In this document: piece after piece, positions 1 to 5,648 of the stretch
How positions within the stretch are numbered: the first letter of the stretch is position 1
Layout: each line of letters opens with the position of its first letter
Origin: Sphingobium sp.
GTDB lineage: Bacteria; Pseudomonadota; Alphaproteobacteria; Sphingomonadales; Sphingomonadaceae
Direction of reading: 5' to 3'
NCBI GenBank assembly: GCA_030148625.1
Contig: JASBTC010000002.1
Location: 1 to 14,371 of the forward strand
DNA length: 14,371 nt
Notes under the pieces: generated by a model
Database searches by the model: none
Seen by the model: the letters and a program-made list of their open reading frames with translations, nothing else
Told to the model about the DNA's origin: nothing
Translations under genes and position numbers: made by a program

Positions 1-40
1 GGGGTGGCGTTCGTCACAATCGCGTCCTATCTGGCCAGTA

Positions 41-568
41 ATGGCGCGCTCTTCACGATCGATGGACTGGGGCTTTCCCCGCTGGCGCGCCTATGGCGCG
101 GACCGCGAGGCGGTGAAGGTGCGCCTGTGCGATCGCGAAGGATGCGATCGGCCCGGTGATCGGCCGGCACCCAAATCGCCGAACGGCAACGAACGCTGGT
201 ATTTCTGCGAAGAGCATGCCGGCGAATACAACCGCAACTGGAATTATTTCGAGGGGCTGACCGCCGAGGAAGCAGCCGCGCGCGAAGCGAAGGAGAGCCG
301 CGAGGCGGCCGGTTTCGAGCAGGCGCGCCATTATGGCTGGGGTGGCCCCGGCGACGGCACCCGTTCGCGAGACGAGCTCAACGCGCTGAAAGCGCTCGAA
401 CTCGACGACGATGCCGATTTCGAAGCGGTGAAAAAGGCCTGGCGCCGGCTGGCCAAGGAGAATCATCCCGATGTGAAGCCCGGCGATGCGATGGCGGCGG
501 TGCGCTTCCAGTCGATCCAGGCGGCGTTCGAGATATTGCGCCAGGCCGAGGAGCGCCGCCCGCGCTGA
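41..568 (+). CDS. J-domain (DnaJ-like) co-chaperone with N-terminal Cys/His cluster
   Basis: A 175-residue protein with a C-terminal J domain (about residues 112-172). It carries the HPD tripeptide at 142-144, preceded by a helix II-like basic stretch (VKKAWRRLAKEN); HPD is the residue set by which J proteins stimulate the ATPase of Hsp70/DnaK. There is no G/F region or DnaJ-type zinc domain, so this is a specialised class C J protein, not DnaJ itself. The N-terminal half contains C30, C35, C56 and H59, spaced like a small metal-binding knuckle (inference), followed by an aromatic patch (NRNWNYF) near 64-70. The start is uncertain: ATG at 41 or ATG at 62, neither with a strong ribosome binding site. 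Its TGA overlaps the ATG of the ferredoxin gene (TGATG), suggesting translational coupling. Client unknown. Confidence 0.85.
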   Translation: MARSSRSMDWGFPRWRAYGADREAVKVRLCDREGCDRPGDRPAPKSPNGNERWYFCEEHAGEYNRNWNYFEGLTAEEAAAREAKESREAAGFEQARHYGWGGPGDGTRSRDELNALKALELDDDADFEAVKKAWRRLAKENHPDVKPGDAMAAVRFQSIQAAFEILRQAEERRPR

Positions 569-891
569 TGCGCGCGGTTCGCTCCAACTGGCAGACGGCC
601 TTGCTGGTTTGCCGCAAATGTTCGAAGCGCCAGCATGGCGGCTTCGGACCGAAGGGCAAGATGCCGCTCGCCAAGGCGCTCAAGAAGGAACTGGGCGGGA
701 AGAAGGGGCGCAAGGCCCCCGTCGGAATCATCGAGGTGAAATGCCTGGGTGTCTGCCCGCGTCACGCGGTGACGATGGTCGATGCGCGCCGTCCGCGCGA
801 CTGGCTGCTGGTCAAGCCGGGGACGGGGATGGATGAGGTGGTCGCGGCGGTGGGGCTGGGGGAGTCCGCTGAGGCGCTTCTCAATCCGTAA
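568..891 (+). CDS. (2Fe-2S) ferredoxin domain protein, thioredoxin-like type
   Basis: A 107-residue soluble protein with four cysteines in two pairs: C15/C18 (VCRKC) and C59/C63 (CLGVCP). The pattern, with the second pair as C-x3-C in a CLG-x-CP context, matches thioredoxin-fold [2Fe-2S] ferredoxins related to the NuoE C-terminal domain. The stretch between the pairs is very basic (many Lys, Gly), which is atypical for an electron carrier and may mean a negatively charged partner. The start overlaps the stop of the J-domain gene, so the two are probably cotranslated. sufE lies just beyond, facing it. Redox partner not identifiable. A palindromic repeat begins directly after the TAA stop, so the present C-terminus may have been shaped by that insertion. 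Confidence 0.75.
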   Translation: MRAVRSNWQTALLVCRKCSKRQHGGFGPKGKMPLAKALKKELGGKKGRKAPVGIIEVKCLGVCPRHAVTMVDARRPRDWLLVKPGTGMDEVVAAVGLGESAEALLNP

Positions 892-1021
892 CGTCACCCC
901 AGCCCTTCGACTGCCTGCAAGGCAGGCGCTCAGGATAAACTTCGCCTTCGGCGAAGGCTGGGGTCTGCCAACCAGATCGCGCTTTATCCTTTGCGAGATG
1001 CCAGCTTTCGCTGGCATGACG
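892..1021. repeat. 130-bp compound palindromic repeat between convergent genes
   Basis: The ends are CGTCA (892-896) and TGACG (1017-1021). Inside, ACCCCAGCC at 896-904 pairs with GGCTGGGGT at 956-964. Two smaller hairpins lie within that span (CTGCCT/AGGCAG at 911-925 and TTCGCC/GGCGAA at 941-955). A third hairpin, ATGCCAGC-TTTC-GCTGGCAT, occupies 998-1017. This nested structure fits a non-autonomous palindromic (REP/MITE-like) element, possibly two fused units. Lying between convergent genes, it could also act as a bidirectional transcription stop, but no clear U-tract is present. Confidence 0.7.
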
Positions 1022-1038
1022 TCTTGGATTTATATCGG

Positions 1039-1461
1039 TCAGACGGGCTTCTCGGCGTATCGCCCAGCCGTCTCGCGGATCAGCGCGATCATGTTGGGAA
1101 TGCCCTGGGTACGGTTCGAGCTGAGCTGGTTCCTGAGATCGAAGGGCGCCAGCGCGCCTTCGATGTCGAGCGCGAGGATTTCCGTTCCTGTCCGATTCTG
1201 GACGATCTTGAGAATGAGCGCGATGATGCCCTTGGTGATCGCGGCATTGCTGTCGGCCAGGAAATGGAGCCGGTCGTTGTCGATGATGGTGGGATAGACC
1301 CAGACTGCCGCCGAACAGCCGCGGACCAATGTGGCGTCGGTCTTGAGGGCGGCGGGCATCTCGTCGAGCGCGCGGCCCAGATCGATCAGGAGACGGTAGC
1401 GGTCGTCGCTGTCGAGGAACTCATATTCTTCGCGGATGTCGTCGAGCGTGGGATCGGCCAT
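1039..1461 (-). CDS. sufE: SufE family cysteine-desulfurase activator
   Basis: A 140-residue protein of typical SufE length. The conserved acceptor cysteine is C49, in VRGCSAAVWV. SufE takes persulfide sulfur from the cysteine desulfurase SufS and passes it to the SufBCD scaffold for Fe-S cluster assembly in the cytoplasm. The N-terminal LDDIREEYEFL and the R-x-GCxxxVW core are family hallmarks. No suf operon genes are adjacent, as is common for stand-alone sufE. It lies 41 nt downstream of the last leftward ORF of the psp cluster, so readthrough from that operon is possible. A small hairpin abuts the start codon. The fold and function assignment are firm; the transcriptional unit is not. Confidence 0.93.
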   Translation of the reverse strand: MADPTLDDIREEYEFLDSDDRYRLLIDLGRALDEMPAALKTDATLVRGCSAAVWVYPTIIDNDRLHFLADSNAAITKGIIALILKIVQNRTGTEILALDIEGALAPFDLRNQLSSNRTQGIPNMIALIRETAGRYAEKPV

Positions 1462-1462
1462 C

Positions 1463-1479
1463 CGCCGCGCTTAGCGGCG
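1463..1479 (-). promoter_or_regulatory. Hairpin abutting the sufE start codon
   Basis: On the minus strand CGCCGC and GCGGCG (6 bp) flank a five-base loop TAAGC, ending one base before the sufE ATG. The purine-rich part of the 3' arm is the only candidate ribosome binding site, so the structure could limit sufE translation. In GC-rich DNA a six-base dyad can occur by chance. Confidence 0.3.
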
Positions 1480-1502
1480 TGAAGCGAGGCCGGCAATGTC
1501 CG

Positions 1503-1643
1503 TCAGGCGGCGGGCGTCGAAGGTGTCGGCTTGGACGGCGTGGTTTCGACAGAGTGGCGGGGCCGGGGCTTTTGCGATTGTCCGGCGTCCGCCTGCTCCA
1601 TCATCCGGCCGAACAGGCCGACCGATTTGCGGCGACTGGTCAC
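1503..1643 (-). CDS. Possible 46-residue small protein at the end of the psp cluster
   Basis: A GTG codon at 1643 overlaps the TGA of the preceding 77-residue gene (GTGA), the arrangement typical of translational coupling. The reading frame gives 46 residues: a basic N-terminus, the stretch VGLFGRMMEQAD near residues 8-19, then a Pro/Ser/Thr/Lys-rich tail ending TPSTPAA. No transmembrane segment is visible. I do not recognise a family. It may be a real terminal gene of the psp operon or simply open sequence before sufE; overlap and position are the only support. Confidence 0.35.
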   Translation of the reverse strand: MTSRRKSVGLFGRMMEQADAGQSQKPRPRHSVETTPSKPTPSTPAA

Positions 1644-1873
1644 AGGTCGACGCCCGCGGCGATCGCTTCGAGTTTGCGGATGCGTTCCTTGAGATCGGCG
1701 ATCTCGATACGCGAACCCGCCGAGGACGGCACGATCTCGTTGCGCGCATGCTGTTGCAGTTCGGCGCGCTTGAACTCGAGCCATCCCCGCCAGCCGCGCA
1801 GTGCGCCGAAGGTCAGGATGCCGATCCCCGACAGAGCGGAGAGCGCGAGGACGATGATGGGATAGTCGGTCAT
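1640..1873 (-). CDS. Small single-pass membrane protein with coiled-coil tail, psp-associated
   Basis: A 77-residue protein. Residues 4-24 (YPIIVLALSALSGIGILTF) form one hydrophobic segment, followed by an amphipathic charged region. The tail (IADLKERIRKLEAIAAG, about 59-75) is coiled-coil-like and resembles the LKERI-x-x-LE part of the neighbouring proteins and of PspB, but it stops before the final EI-x-x-LR element. A good ribosome binding site (GGGGAAG) precedes the ATG. It starts 32 nt after the previous psp-cluster gene and shares its direction, so it is very probably in the same operon. Architecture matches PspB-like proteins; a function in envelope stress is inferred from context only. 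Confidence 0.72.
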   Translation of the reverse strand: MTDYPIIVLALSALSGIGILTFGALRGWRGWLEFKRAELQQHARNEIVPSSAGSRIEIADLKERIRKLEAIAAGVDL

Positions 1874-1905
1874 TGGTCTTCCCCATGTCTGCGATCGGCC
1901 GGGCG

Positions 1906-2157
1906 TTACACCCGGTCGCGATCCCGGAGCTTCTCGATTTCCCGGTCGAGGCTGCTCGTATTGTCGGTCGCCAGGCGCTCCAGCACCGCGATCCGTTCCT
2001 TCAACTGCTTCACTTCGTCGCGAAGCCGATCCGAATTTGCGTCGTGGACCGCCGGGCCGTCGCCGCGCCCATGTCTTCCGACGCCATATTTTGCGCGAAA
2101 GATGCTGGCGATCATCACGATCGCAACGATCAGCACCACCATTTCAAACGGATTCAT
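1906..2157 (-). CDS. PspB-like small membrane protein with PspC-type tail
   Basis: An 83-residue protein. Residues 5-21 (EMVVLIVAIVMIASIF) form an N-terminal membrane segment. A short basic/glycine linker (KYGVGRHGRGDG) follows, then a charged coiled coil from about residue 43 to the end. The tail reads LKERIAVLERLATDNTSSL followed by REIEKLR, closely matching the tails of the two genes upstream and, more loosely, the C-terminus of PspC. An AAGGA ribosome binding site lies just before the ATG. It sits 25 nt after the preceding gene. Probably a membrane-anchored partner or modulator of the PspA/B/C complex (inference). Confidence 0.8.
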   Translation of the reverse strand: MNPFEMVVLIVAIVMIASIFRAKYGVGRHGRGDGPAVHDANSDRLRDEVKQLKERIAVLERLATDNTSSLDREIEKLRDRDRV

Positions 2158-2182
2158 GTCCTTGTTCCTCTCAGAACGAATA

Positions 2183-2518
2183 TCAGTTGGTCTTGCCGCG
2201 AAGCTGTTCGATCTCGCGGTTCAGCGTGTGTGCTTCGTCGGTCACGATACGCTCGACATTGGCGAGGCGATCCTTGATCGATCCGATCTCGGCGCGAAGC
2301 TGGGCATTTTCCTGCGTCAGCAGCTTCACCCGTTCGATTGCCTCGTCGTTCTTGCGCGGATAGACCGCCTGGCCCCAGGCGCCGTCCAGCGGATAGCCGT
2401 GACGGATGCGCATCCAGGTGGTGATCACCCATCCGGCAACCGCCACGACGACGATGATGGCGATGACGGGGCCCAGATTCTGTATGAGGCCCTGCGCCAA
2501 TGTCAGCTTGTCTTCCAT
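2183..2518 (-). CDS. PspB-like small membrane protein, tandem paralogue A
   Basis: A 111-residue protein with one membrane segment at about residues 16-35 (LGPVIAIIVVVAVAGWVITT). A juxtamembrane motif GWVITTWMRIRHGYP then LDGAWG follows, then a long coiled coil (about 55-105) ending NREIEQLRGKTN. The juxtamembrane motif is nearly identical in the upstream gene (2542-2832), showing tandem duplication. An AAAGGGAAA ribosome binding site precedes the ATG, 23 nt after the previous stop. The extended N-terminus (MEDKLTLAQGLIQN) is unique to this copy. I know no named function; the PspB-like layout and operon position suggest a role in the membrane arm of the Psp response. Confidence 0.82.
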   Translation of the reverse strand: MEDKLTLAQGLIQNLGPVIAIIVVVAVAGWVITTWMRIRHGYPLDGAWGQAVYPRKNDEAIERVKLLTQENAQLRAEIGSIKDRLANVERIVTDEAHTLNREIEQLRGKTN

Positions 2519-2541
2519 GATTTTCCCTTTCCCAGTCGGGT

Positions 2542-2832
2542 TCAGCGCAGCGCGTCGATCTCGTCGGACAGGCGGCCGGTGCGATCGGTGGCGATCCGTT
2601 CCAGCACTGCGATCCGCTCTTCGAGTCTGCCGATCCGATCCTTCAACTGGCCATTTTCATTCGAAAGCAGTTCGATTTTTCGATCGGCGTCGGGATGGCT
2701 TCGATCAACGGTGCCGCCCCATTCGCCTTCCAGCGGATATCCGTGCTTTGCGCGGATCCATGTCGTGATCACCCAGCCGCCGATGCTCATCGCGATGATC
2801 GCAATGACGAAGCCTGGTCCTGCCCAGCCCAT
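2542..2832 (-). CDS. PspB-like small membrane protein, tandem paralogue B
   Basis: A 96-residue protein with a membrane segment at residues 5-25 (GPGFVIAIIAMSIGGWVITTW). The motif RAKHGYPLEGEWGGTV follows, shared with paralogue A. After it comes a leucine-rich coiled coil (about 50-92) ending ERIATDRTGRLSDEIDALR. The tail resembles that of PspC, while the overall topology (N-terminal membrane segment, cytoplasmic coiled coil) resembles PspB. A GGGGAGACAGGA ribosome binding site precedes the ATG, 27 nt after pspC. Operon membership is strongly implied by spacing and direction; molecular function is inferred. Confidence 0.82.
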   Translation of the reverse strand: MGWAGPGFVIAIIAMSIGGWVITTWIRAKHGYPLEGEWGGTVDRSHPDADRKIELLSNENGQLKDRIGRLEERIAVLERIATDRTGRLSDEIDALR

Positions 2833-2859
2833 ATCCTGTCTCCCCTGTGTCCGGGCCGA

Positions 2860-3240
2860 TCAGCGCAGCCGCTCGATCTCGTCGGCGAGCGCGGTGTTGC
2901 GGCTGGTATAATAGAGTTCGACATCGGCCAGGCGGCGATCGATGTCGCGGAACTTGGAGCGGACCTCGCGGGTGCTGCGCGCCGGCGAGCGGCGGACGCC
3001 CTGCCAGAATTTCTGATCCTCGACGTCGCTGTAAAGGCCGGCGGGCTTGGGATTGGCGATCCAGGCGGCGGTCCAATAGGCGATCAGCGTCCAGGGAAAG
3101 CCCCCCATGATGGTGAGCAACACGGCGCCCACGCGGACCCAGGTTGCATCGACGCCGGTATAGTCGGCGATCCCCGCGCAGACGCCCAGCCATTTGCGGT
3201 TCTGCTTGTCGAGGTAGAATTTGGTGCGGCTGGCGGACAT
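2860..3240 (-). CDS. pspC: Envelope stress response membrane protein PspC
   Basis: A 126-residue protein. An N-terminal PspC domain (about residues 7-64) contains FYLDKQNRKWLGVCAGIADY and a membrane segment at about 36-61 (WVRVGAVLLTIMGGFPWTLIAYWTAAW). A cytoplasmic region follows, ending in a helix with VELYYTSRNTALADEIERLR. In the known Psp system PspC senses inner-membrane stress together with PspB and sequesters PspA away from PspF. A GGGAGGAAC ribosome binding site lies before the ATG, 35 nt after pspB. The C-terminal helix has the signature that recurs in the downstream small proteins. Family assignment is firm. Confidence 0.93.
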   Translation of the reverse strand: MSASRTKFYLDKQNRKWLGVCAGIADYTGVDATWVRVGAVLLTIMGGFPWTLIAYWTAAWIANPKPAGLYSDVEDQKFWQGVRRSPARSTREVRSKFRDIDRRLADVELYYTSRNTALADEIERLR

Positions 3241-3275
3241 TTCTGTGTTCCTCCCTGTCCAAATTTGGTGCCGGC

Positions 3276-3536
3276 TCAGCGGCGGTCTTCCAGGCGATCG
3301 AATTGCGACACGGTGTCGCCCAGACGCCAGTTCGGATTGTCGGCGGCGATGATGCGCTCGATGCTGTGGAGCCGGTCATCGAGCCGCCGTGCGGTGTCGT
3401 GGAGCTCGTCGAGCAGGTTCTCGTCCTCGCGCGTGATGTTCCCGGCCCGCTTCCACTGCGTGACATAGTGGAGGATGATCCAGGGCATCCCGATGAAGAT
3501 CGCGACGATCGCGAGGACGGGGACGAAATCCTCCAT
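3276..3536 (-). CDS. pspB: Envelope stress response membrane protein PspB
   Basis: An 86-residue protein of near-standard PspB length (about 75-85). One N-terminal membrane segment (residues 5-24, VPVLAIVAIFIGMPWIILHY) precedes WKRAG and a coiled coil. The PspB hallmark near the C-terminus is SIERIIAADNPNWR, about residues 58-71. PspB works with PspC at the inner membrane to relieve PspA inhibition of PspF. The ATG lies 4 nt after the pspA stop and its ribosome binding site (AGGAGGG) lies inside the end of pspA, implying tight cotranslation. The tail beyond NPNWR (LGDTVSQFDRLEDRR) is slightly longer than usual. Confidence 0.93.
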   Translation of the reverse strand: MEDFVPVLAIVAIFIGMPWIILHYVTQWKRAGNITREDENLLDELHDTARRLDDRLHSIERIIAADNPNWRLGDTVSQFDRLEDRR

Positions 3537-3540
3537 GAGC

Positions 3541-4212
3541 TCAGCCCTCCTGGCCGGCGGTCCGAGCCTTCAGCGCGGCAAGTTCGGCATCGACCTTTTC
3601 GGACGAGCGCAGCTCCGCGATCTCCTCTTCGAGCGTCTTGCCCGGCCCGCCCAGCGCGAGCGCGTCCGCACGGCCCTCGGCCAGGTCGACGCGGCGCTCG
3701 AGCAGGTCGAAGCGCGAAAAGGCGTCCTCGACTTTCTGGCCGGCATAGGCTTCACGAACCCGGGCGCGGTTCTGCGCGCTTTCCAGTCGCGTGACGATCG
3801 AGTTCTGGCGGGCGCGCGCTTCGCGCAGCTTGGCCTGGAGCTTGGAGATATCCTCTTCCGAAGCGCGCAGTGCATCGTCGAGCACGGTGATCTCCGACTG
3901 GAGCTGCTCGGCCATGTCGAATGCCTTCTGGCGCTCCATCAGCGCGGCCTTGGCGAGATCCTCGCGATCCTTGGACAGCGCCAGTTCGGCCTTCTCCATC
4001 CAGCTTTCCTGGAGTTTTTCGAGCTTCACGATGTGACGGCGCATTTCCTTCTGATCCGCGATGGTGCGCGCGGCGGACGCACGGACCTCGACCAGCGTTT
4101 CCTCCATCTCGAGGATGATCATGCGGATCATCTTCGCGGGATCTTCGGCCTTGTCGAGCAGGTCGGTGACGTTGGCGGCGATGATGTCGCGGGTTCGAGA
4201 GAAAATGCCCAT
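3541..4212 (-). CDS. pspA: Phage shock protein A (PspA/IM30 family)
   Basis: A 223-residue protein from the ATG at 4212, matching the usual PspA length of about 222. The family N-terminus MGIFSRTRDIIAANV (amphipathic membrane-binding helix) is followed by DLLDKAEDPAKMIRMIILEMEETL and then an almost wholly helical coiled-coil protein. PspA binds and inhibits PspF in unstressed cells and, when released, assembles on damaged inner membrane. The start six codons upstream (4230) is rejected because the family motif begins at 4212 and TAGGAG sits at a correct distance before it. It lies downstream of the sigma-54 promoter and the 50-residue ORF. Assignment is firm. Confidence 0.96.
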   Translation of the reverse strand: MGIFSRTRDIIAANVTDLLDKAEDPAKMIRMIILEMEETLVEVRASAARTIADQKEMRRHIVKLEKLQESWMEKAELALSKDREDLAKAALMERQKAFDMAEQLQSEITVLDDALRASEEDISKLQAKLREARARQNSIVTRLESAQNRARVREAYAGQKVEDAFSRFDLLERRVDLAEGRADALALGGPGKTLEEEIAELRSSEKVDAELAALKARTAGQEG

Positions 4213-4249
4213 CTGGAAACTCCTAAACATGGTCTGGTCGAAAGAGGGT

Positions 4250-4280
4250 GCCGGGGCGGCGCAAGGGATACCGCCCCGGC
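4250..4280 (-). other. GC-rich inverted repeat between the small ORF and pspA
   Basis: A perfect 10-bp stem (GCCGGGGCGG with CCGCCCCGGC) encloses an 11-base loop in the leader between the 50-residue ORF and pspA. No U-run follows in the direction of transcription, so it is not a standard terminator. It could be an RNA processing or stabilising structure that sets the relative level of the first cistron and pspA (inference). Confidence 0.6.
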
Positions 4281-4291
4281 CGTGTATGTCG

Positions 4292-4444
4292 TCAGGCCAG
4301 CGGCCGGACGACGGGGGCTTCGTTGGCGCCGGTATCGGCGCGTGCCGGCCCGACCGCGCTCAGCACGCAGGTGGCGCTGAACAGGACGGTGCAGACGATG
4401 GCGGTGAGGGTCTTGGCGAACCGGTTTTCGGTGATGTTGATCAT
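4292..4444 (-). CDS. 50-residue putative secreted peptide, first gene of the psp operon
   Basis: A short reading frame of 50 residues. The ATG at 4444 is preceded by a good ribosome binding site (CAGGGAGTT). The N-terminus has K11/R8, then a hydrophobic stretch of about residues 13-31 (LTAIVCTVLFSATCVLSAV), then GPARA followed by D37. This looks like a Sec signal peptide with an A-R-A cleavage site after A36, leaving a mature peptide of only about 14 residues ending VVRPLA. If uncleaved it would be a single-pass membrane miniprotein. It is the first cistron after the sigma-54 promoter and precedes pspA, so it should be induced with the Psp response. I do not know a named family. GC-rich third positions and the ribosome binding site favour a real gene. 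Confidence 0.68.
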   Translation of the reverse strand: MINITENRFAKTLTAIVCTVLFSATCVLSAVGPARADTGANEAPVVRPLA

Positions 4445-4501
4445 TGTAAAACTCCCTGAACCTTTGGCCCGGTGTCGGGCCGTGTTGCTTGTCCTTCCCT
4501 A

Positions 4502-4517
4502 AGCATGCGCCGTGCCA
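4502..4517 (-). promoter_or_regulatory. Sigma-54 (RpoN) promoter of the psp operon
   Basis: On the minus strand the sequence TGGCACGGCGCATGCT matches the sigma-54 consensus TGGCACG-N4-TTGCW at every defined position except one (ATGC for TTGC). The -24 GG and -12 GC are correctly spaced. Transcription would begin near 4491, giving a leader of about 47 nt before the 50-residue ORF. A sigma-54 promoter here is expected because pspF encodes a sigma-54 activator next door. Confidence 0.85.
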
Positions 4518-4518
4518 A

Positions 4519-4590
4519 TTTCTGAAAATCGCAGAAAAGTGCGGATTTTATGCTGTGCCAGGGGGTGTTGTGCCAGTTTTCTGTTGCCAA
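4519..4590. promoter_or_regulatory. Candidate PspF enhancer region
   Basis: Between the sigma-54 promoter and the pspF start are two exact copies of TGTGCCAG (4554-4561 and 4569-4576, 15 bp apart) and a third TGCCA at 4585-4589, all in the same orientation. Closer to the promoter is a dyad TTTCTG-N7-CAGAAA at 4519-4537. The repeats fall about 65-100 bp upstream of the predicted start, where upstream activator sites of enhancer-binding proteins normally lie. They are also close to the pspF start, which would allow autoregulation. Which of these PspF binds cannot be told from sequence alone. Confidence 0.4.
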
Positions 4591-4613
4591 ATTTTGGGAA
4601 AATTCGCTAACTC

Positions 4614-5648
4614 ATGGGCATGGATCGCGACAATAGTTTTATCGGTCAATCGACCGCTTTCCTCGATTCGGTGGAACGCGCGAGCCGCGCCGCCGCGCTC
4701 AATCGTCCGGTGCTGGTGATCGGCGAGCGGGGCACGGGCAAGGAACTGGTCGCCGAGCGCCTGCATCGCCTGAGCCCGCGCTGGGACGGGCCCCTGGTCA
4801 CGATGAATTGCGCCGCTTTGCCCGAGACGCTGGTCGAGGCCGAGCTGTTCGGTCATGAGGCGGGTGCATTCACCGGCGCGACCCGCATGCGCGCCGGCCG
4901 TTTCGAGGAAGCGGACGGCGGCACCCTGTTCCTCGACGAACTGGCGACGCTGTCCGCCTCCGCGCAGGAGCGGCTGCTGCGCGCGGTCGAATATGGTGAA
5001 GTGACGCGGATCGGGTCGAACAATCCGCTGCGCGTCGACATCCGCATCGTCGCCGCGACCAACGAGCATCTGCCGGCGCTGGTCGAGGCCGGCCGGTTCC
5101 GCGCCGATCTGCTCGATCGAATGAGCTTCGAGGTCGTGACCCTGCCGCCTTTGCGTGCACGCGAAGGCGATGTGCCGGTGCTCGCGGATCATTTCGCGCG
5201 GCGCATGGCGGCCGAGCTCGACTGGCCGCATTGGCCGGGTTTTTCGGCGGATGCCGCCGCGGCGCTGCTGGCGCATGACTGGCCGGGCAATGTGCGTGAG
5301 TTGCGCAATGTGATCGAGCGTGCGGTCTATCGCTGGGATGATCCCGAGCGTCCGGTCGACGAGATCGTCTTCGATCCATTCGCATCGCCCTGGCGCCCCG
5401 AGAGTCAGGTGAGCAAGGCACCGTCCGCGCCGCCGGCGTCGGACGTGGAGCCGCGCGCGCTGCCGGCTCCGGCCCAGCCCGATCTGCCCGAAGTCGACGA
5501 TCTGCGGCGTGCGGTCGACGGGCATGAGCGGCGCATCCTCGAAGCGGCACTGGCACGCAACCGGTTCAACCAGCGCGCCACCGCCAAGAGCCTCAACCTG
5601 AGTTATGACCAGCTTCGCCATGCGCTCAAGCGGCACGACCTGCTCTGA
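4614..5648 (+). CDS. pspF: Psp operon sigma-54 transcriptional activator PspF
   Basis: A 344-residue AAA+ bacterial enhancer-binding protein. Walker A is GERGTGKE at 37-44, the sigma-54-contacting GAFTGA loop is at 84-89, and Walker B is GTLFLDEL at 103-110. [10 protein letters not shown] and a Pro/Ala-rich linker precede a C-terminal Fis-type helix-turn-helix (about 305-344, ending [13 protein letters not shown]). There is no N-terminal receiver or GAF domain, exactly as in PspF, which is controlled by direct binding of PspA to the AAA+ domain. It is divergent from the psp operon, the canonical arrangement. The ATG at 4614 or 4620 is possible; no strong ribosome binding site discriminates. 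The linker is somewhat longer than in enterobacterial PspF. Confidence 0.95.
   Translation: MGMDRDNSFIGQSTAFLDSVERASRAAALNRPVLVIGERGTGKELVAERLHRLSPRWDGPLVTMNCAALPETLVEAELFGHEAGAFTGATRMRAGRFEEADGGTLFLDELATLSASAQERLLRAVEYGEVTRIGSNNPLRVDIRIVAATNEHLPALVEAGRFRADLLDRMSFEVVTLPPLRAREGDVPVLADHFARRMAAELDWPHWPGFSADAAAALLAHDWPGNVRELRNVIERAVYRWDDPERPVDEIVFDPFASPWRPESQVSKAPSAPPASDVEPRALPAPAQPDLPEVDDLRRAVDGHERRILEAALARNRFNQRATAKSLNLSYDQLRHALKRHDLL

Noticed and set aside
1496..2911. 471-codon rightward frame across the small psp-associated genes
   Set aside because: The minus-strand genes have ribosome sites, membrane segments and mutually similar tails; the plus frame has Ser/Arg-rich composition and no family features.
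4250..4280. Rho-independent terminator upstream of pspA
   Set aside because: The stem is strong, but no run of U follows on the minus strand, and pspA has no other visible promoter.
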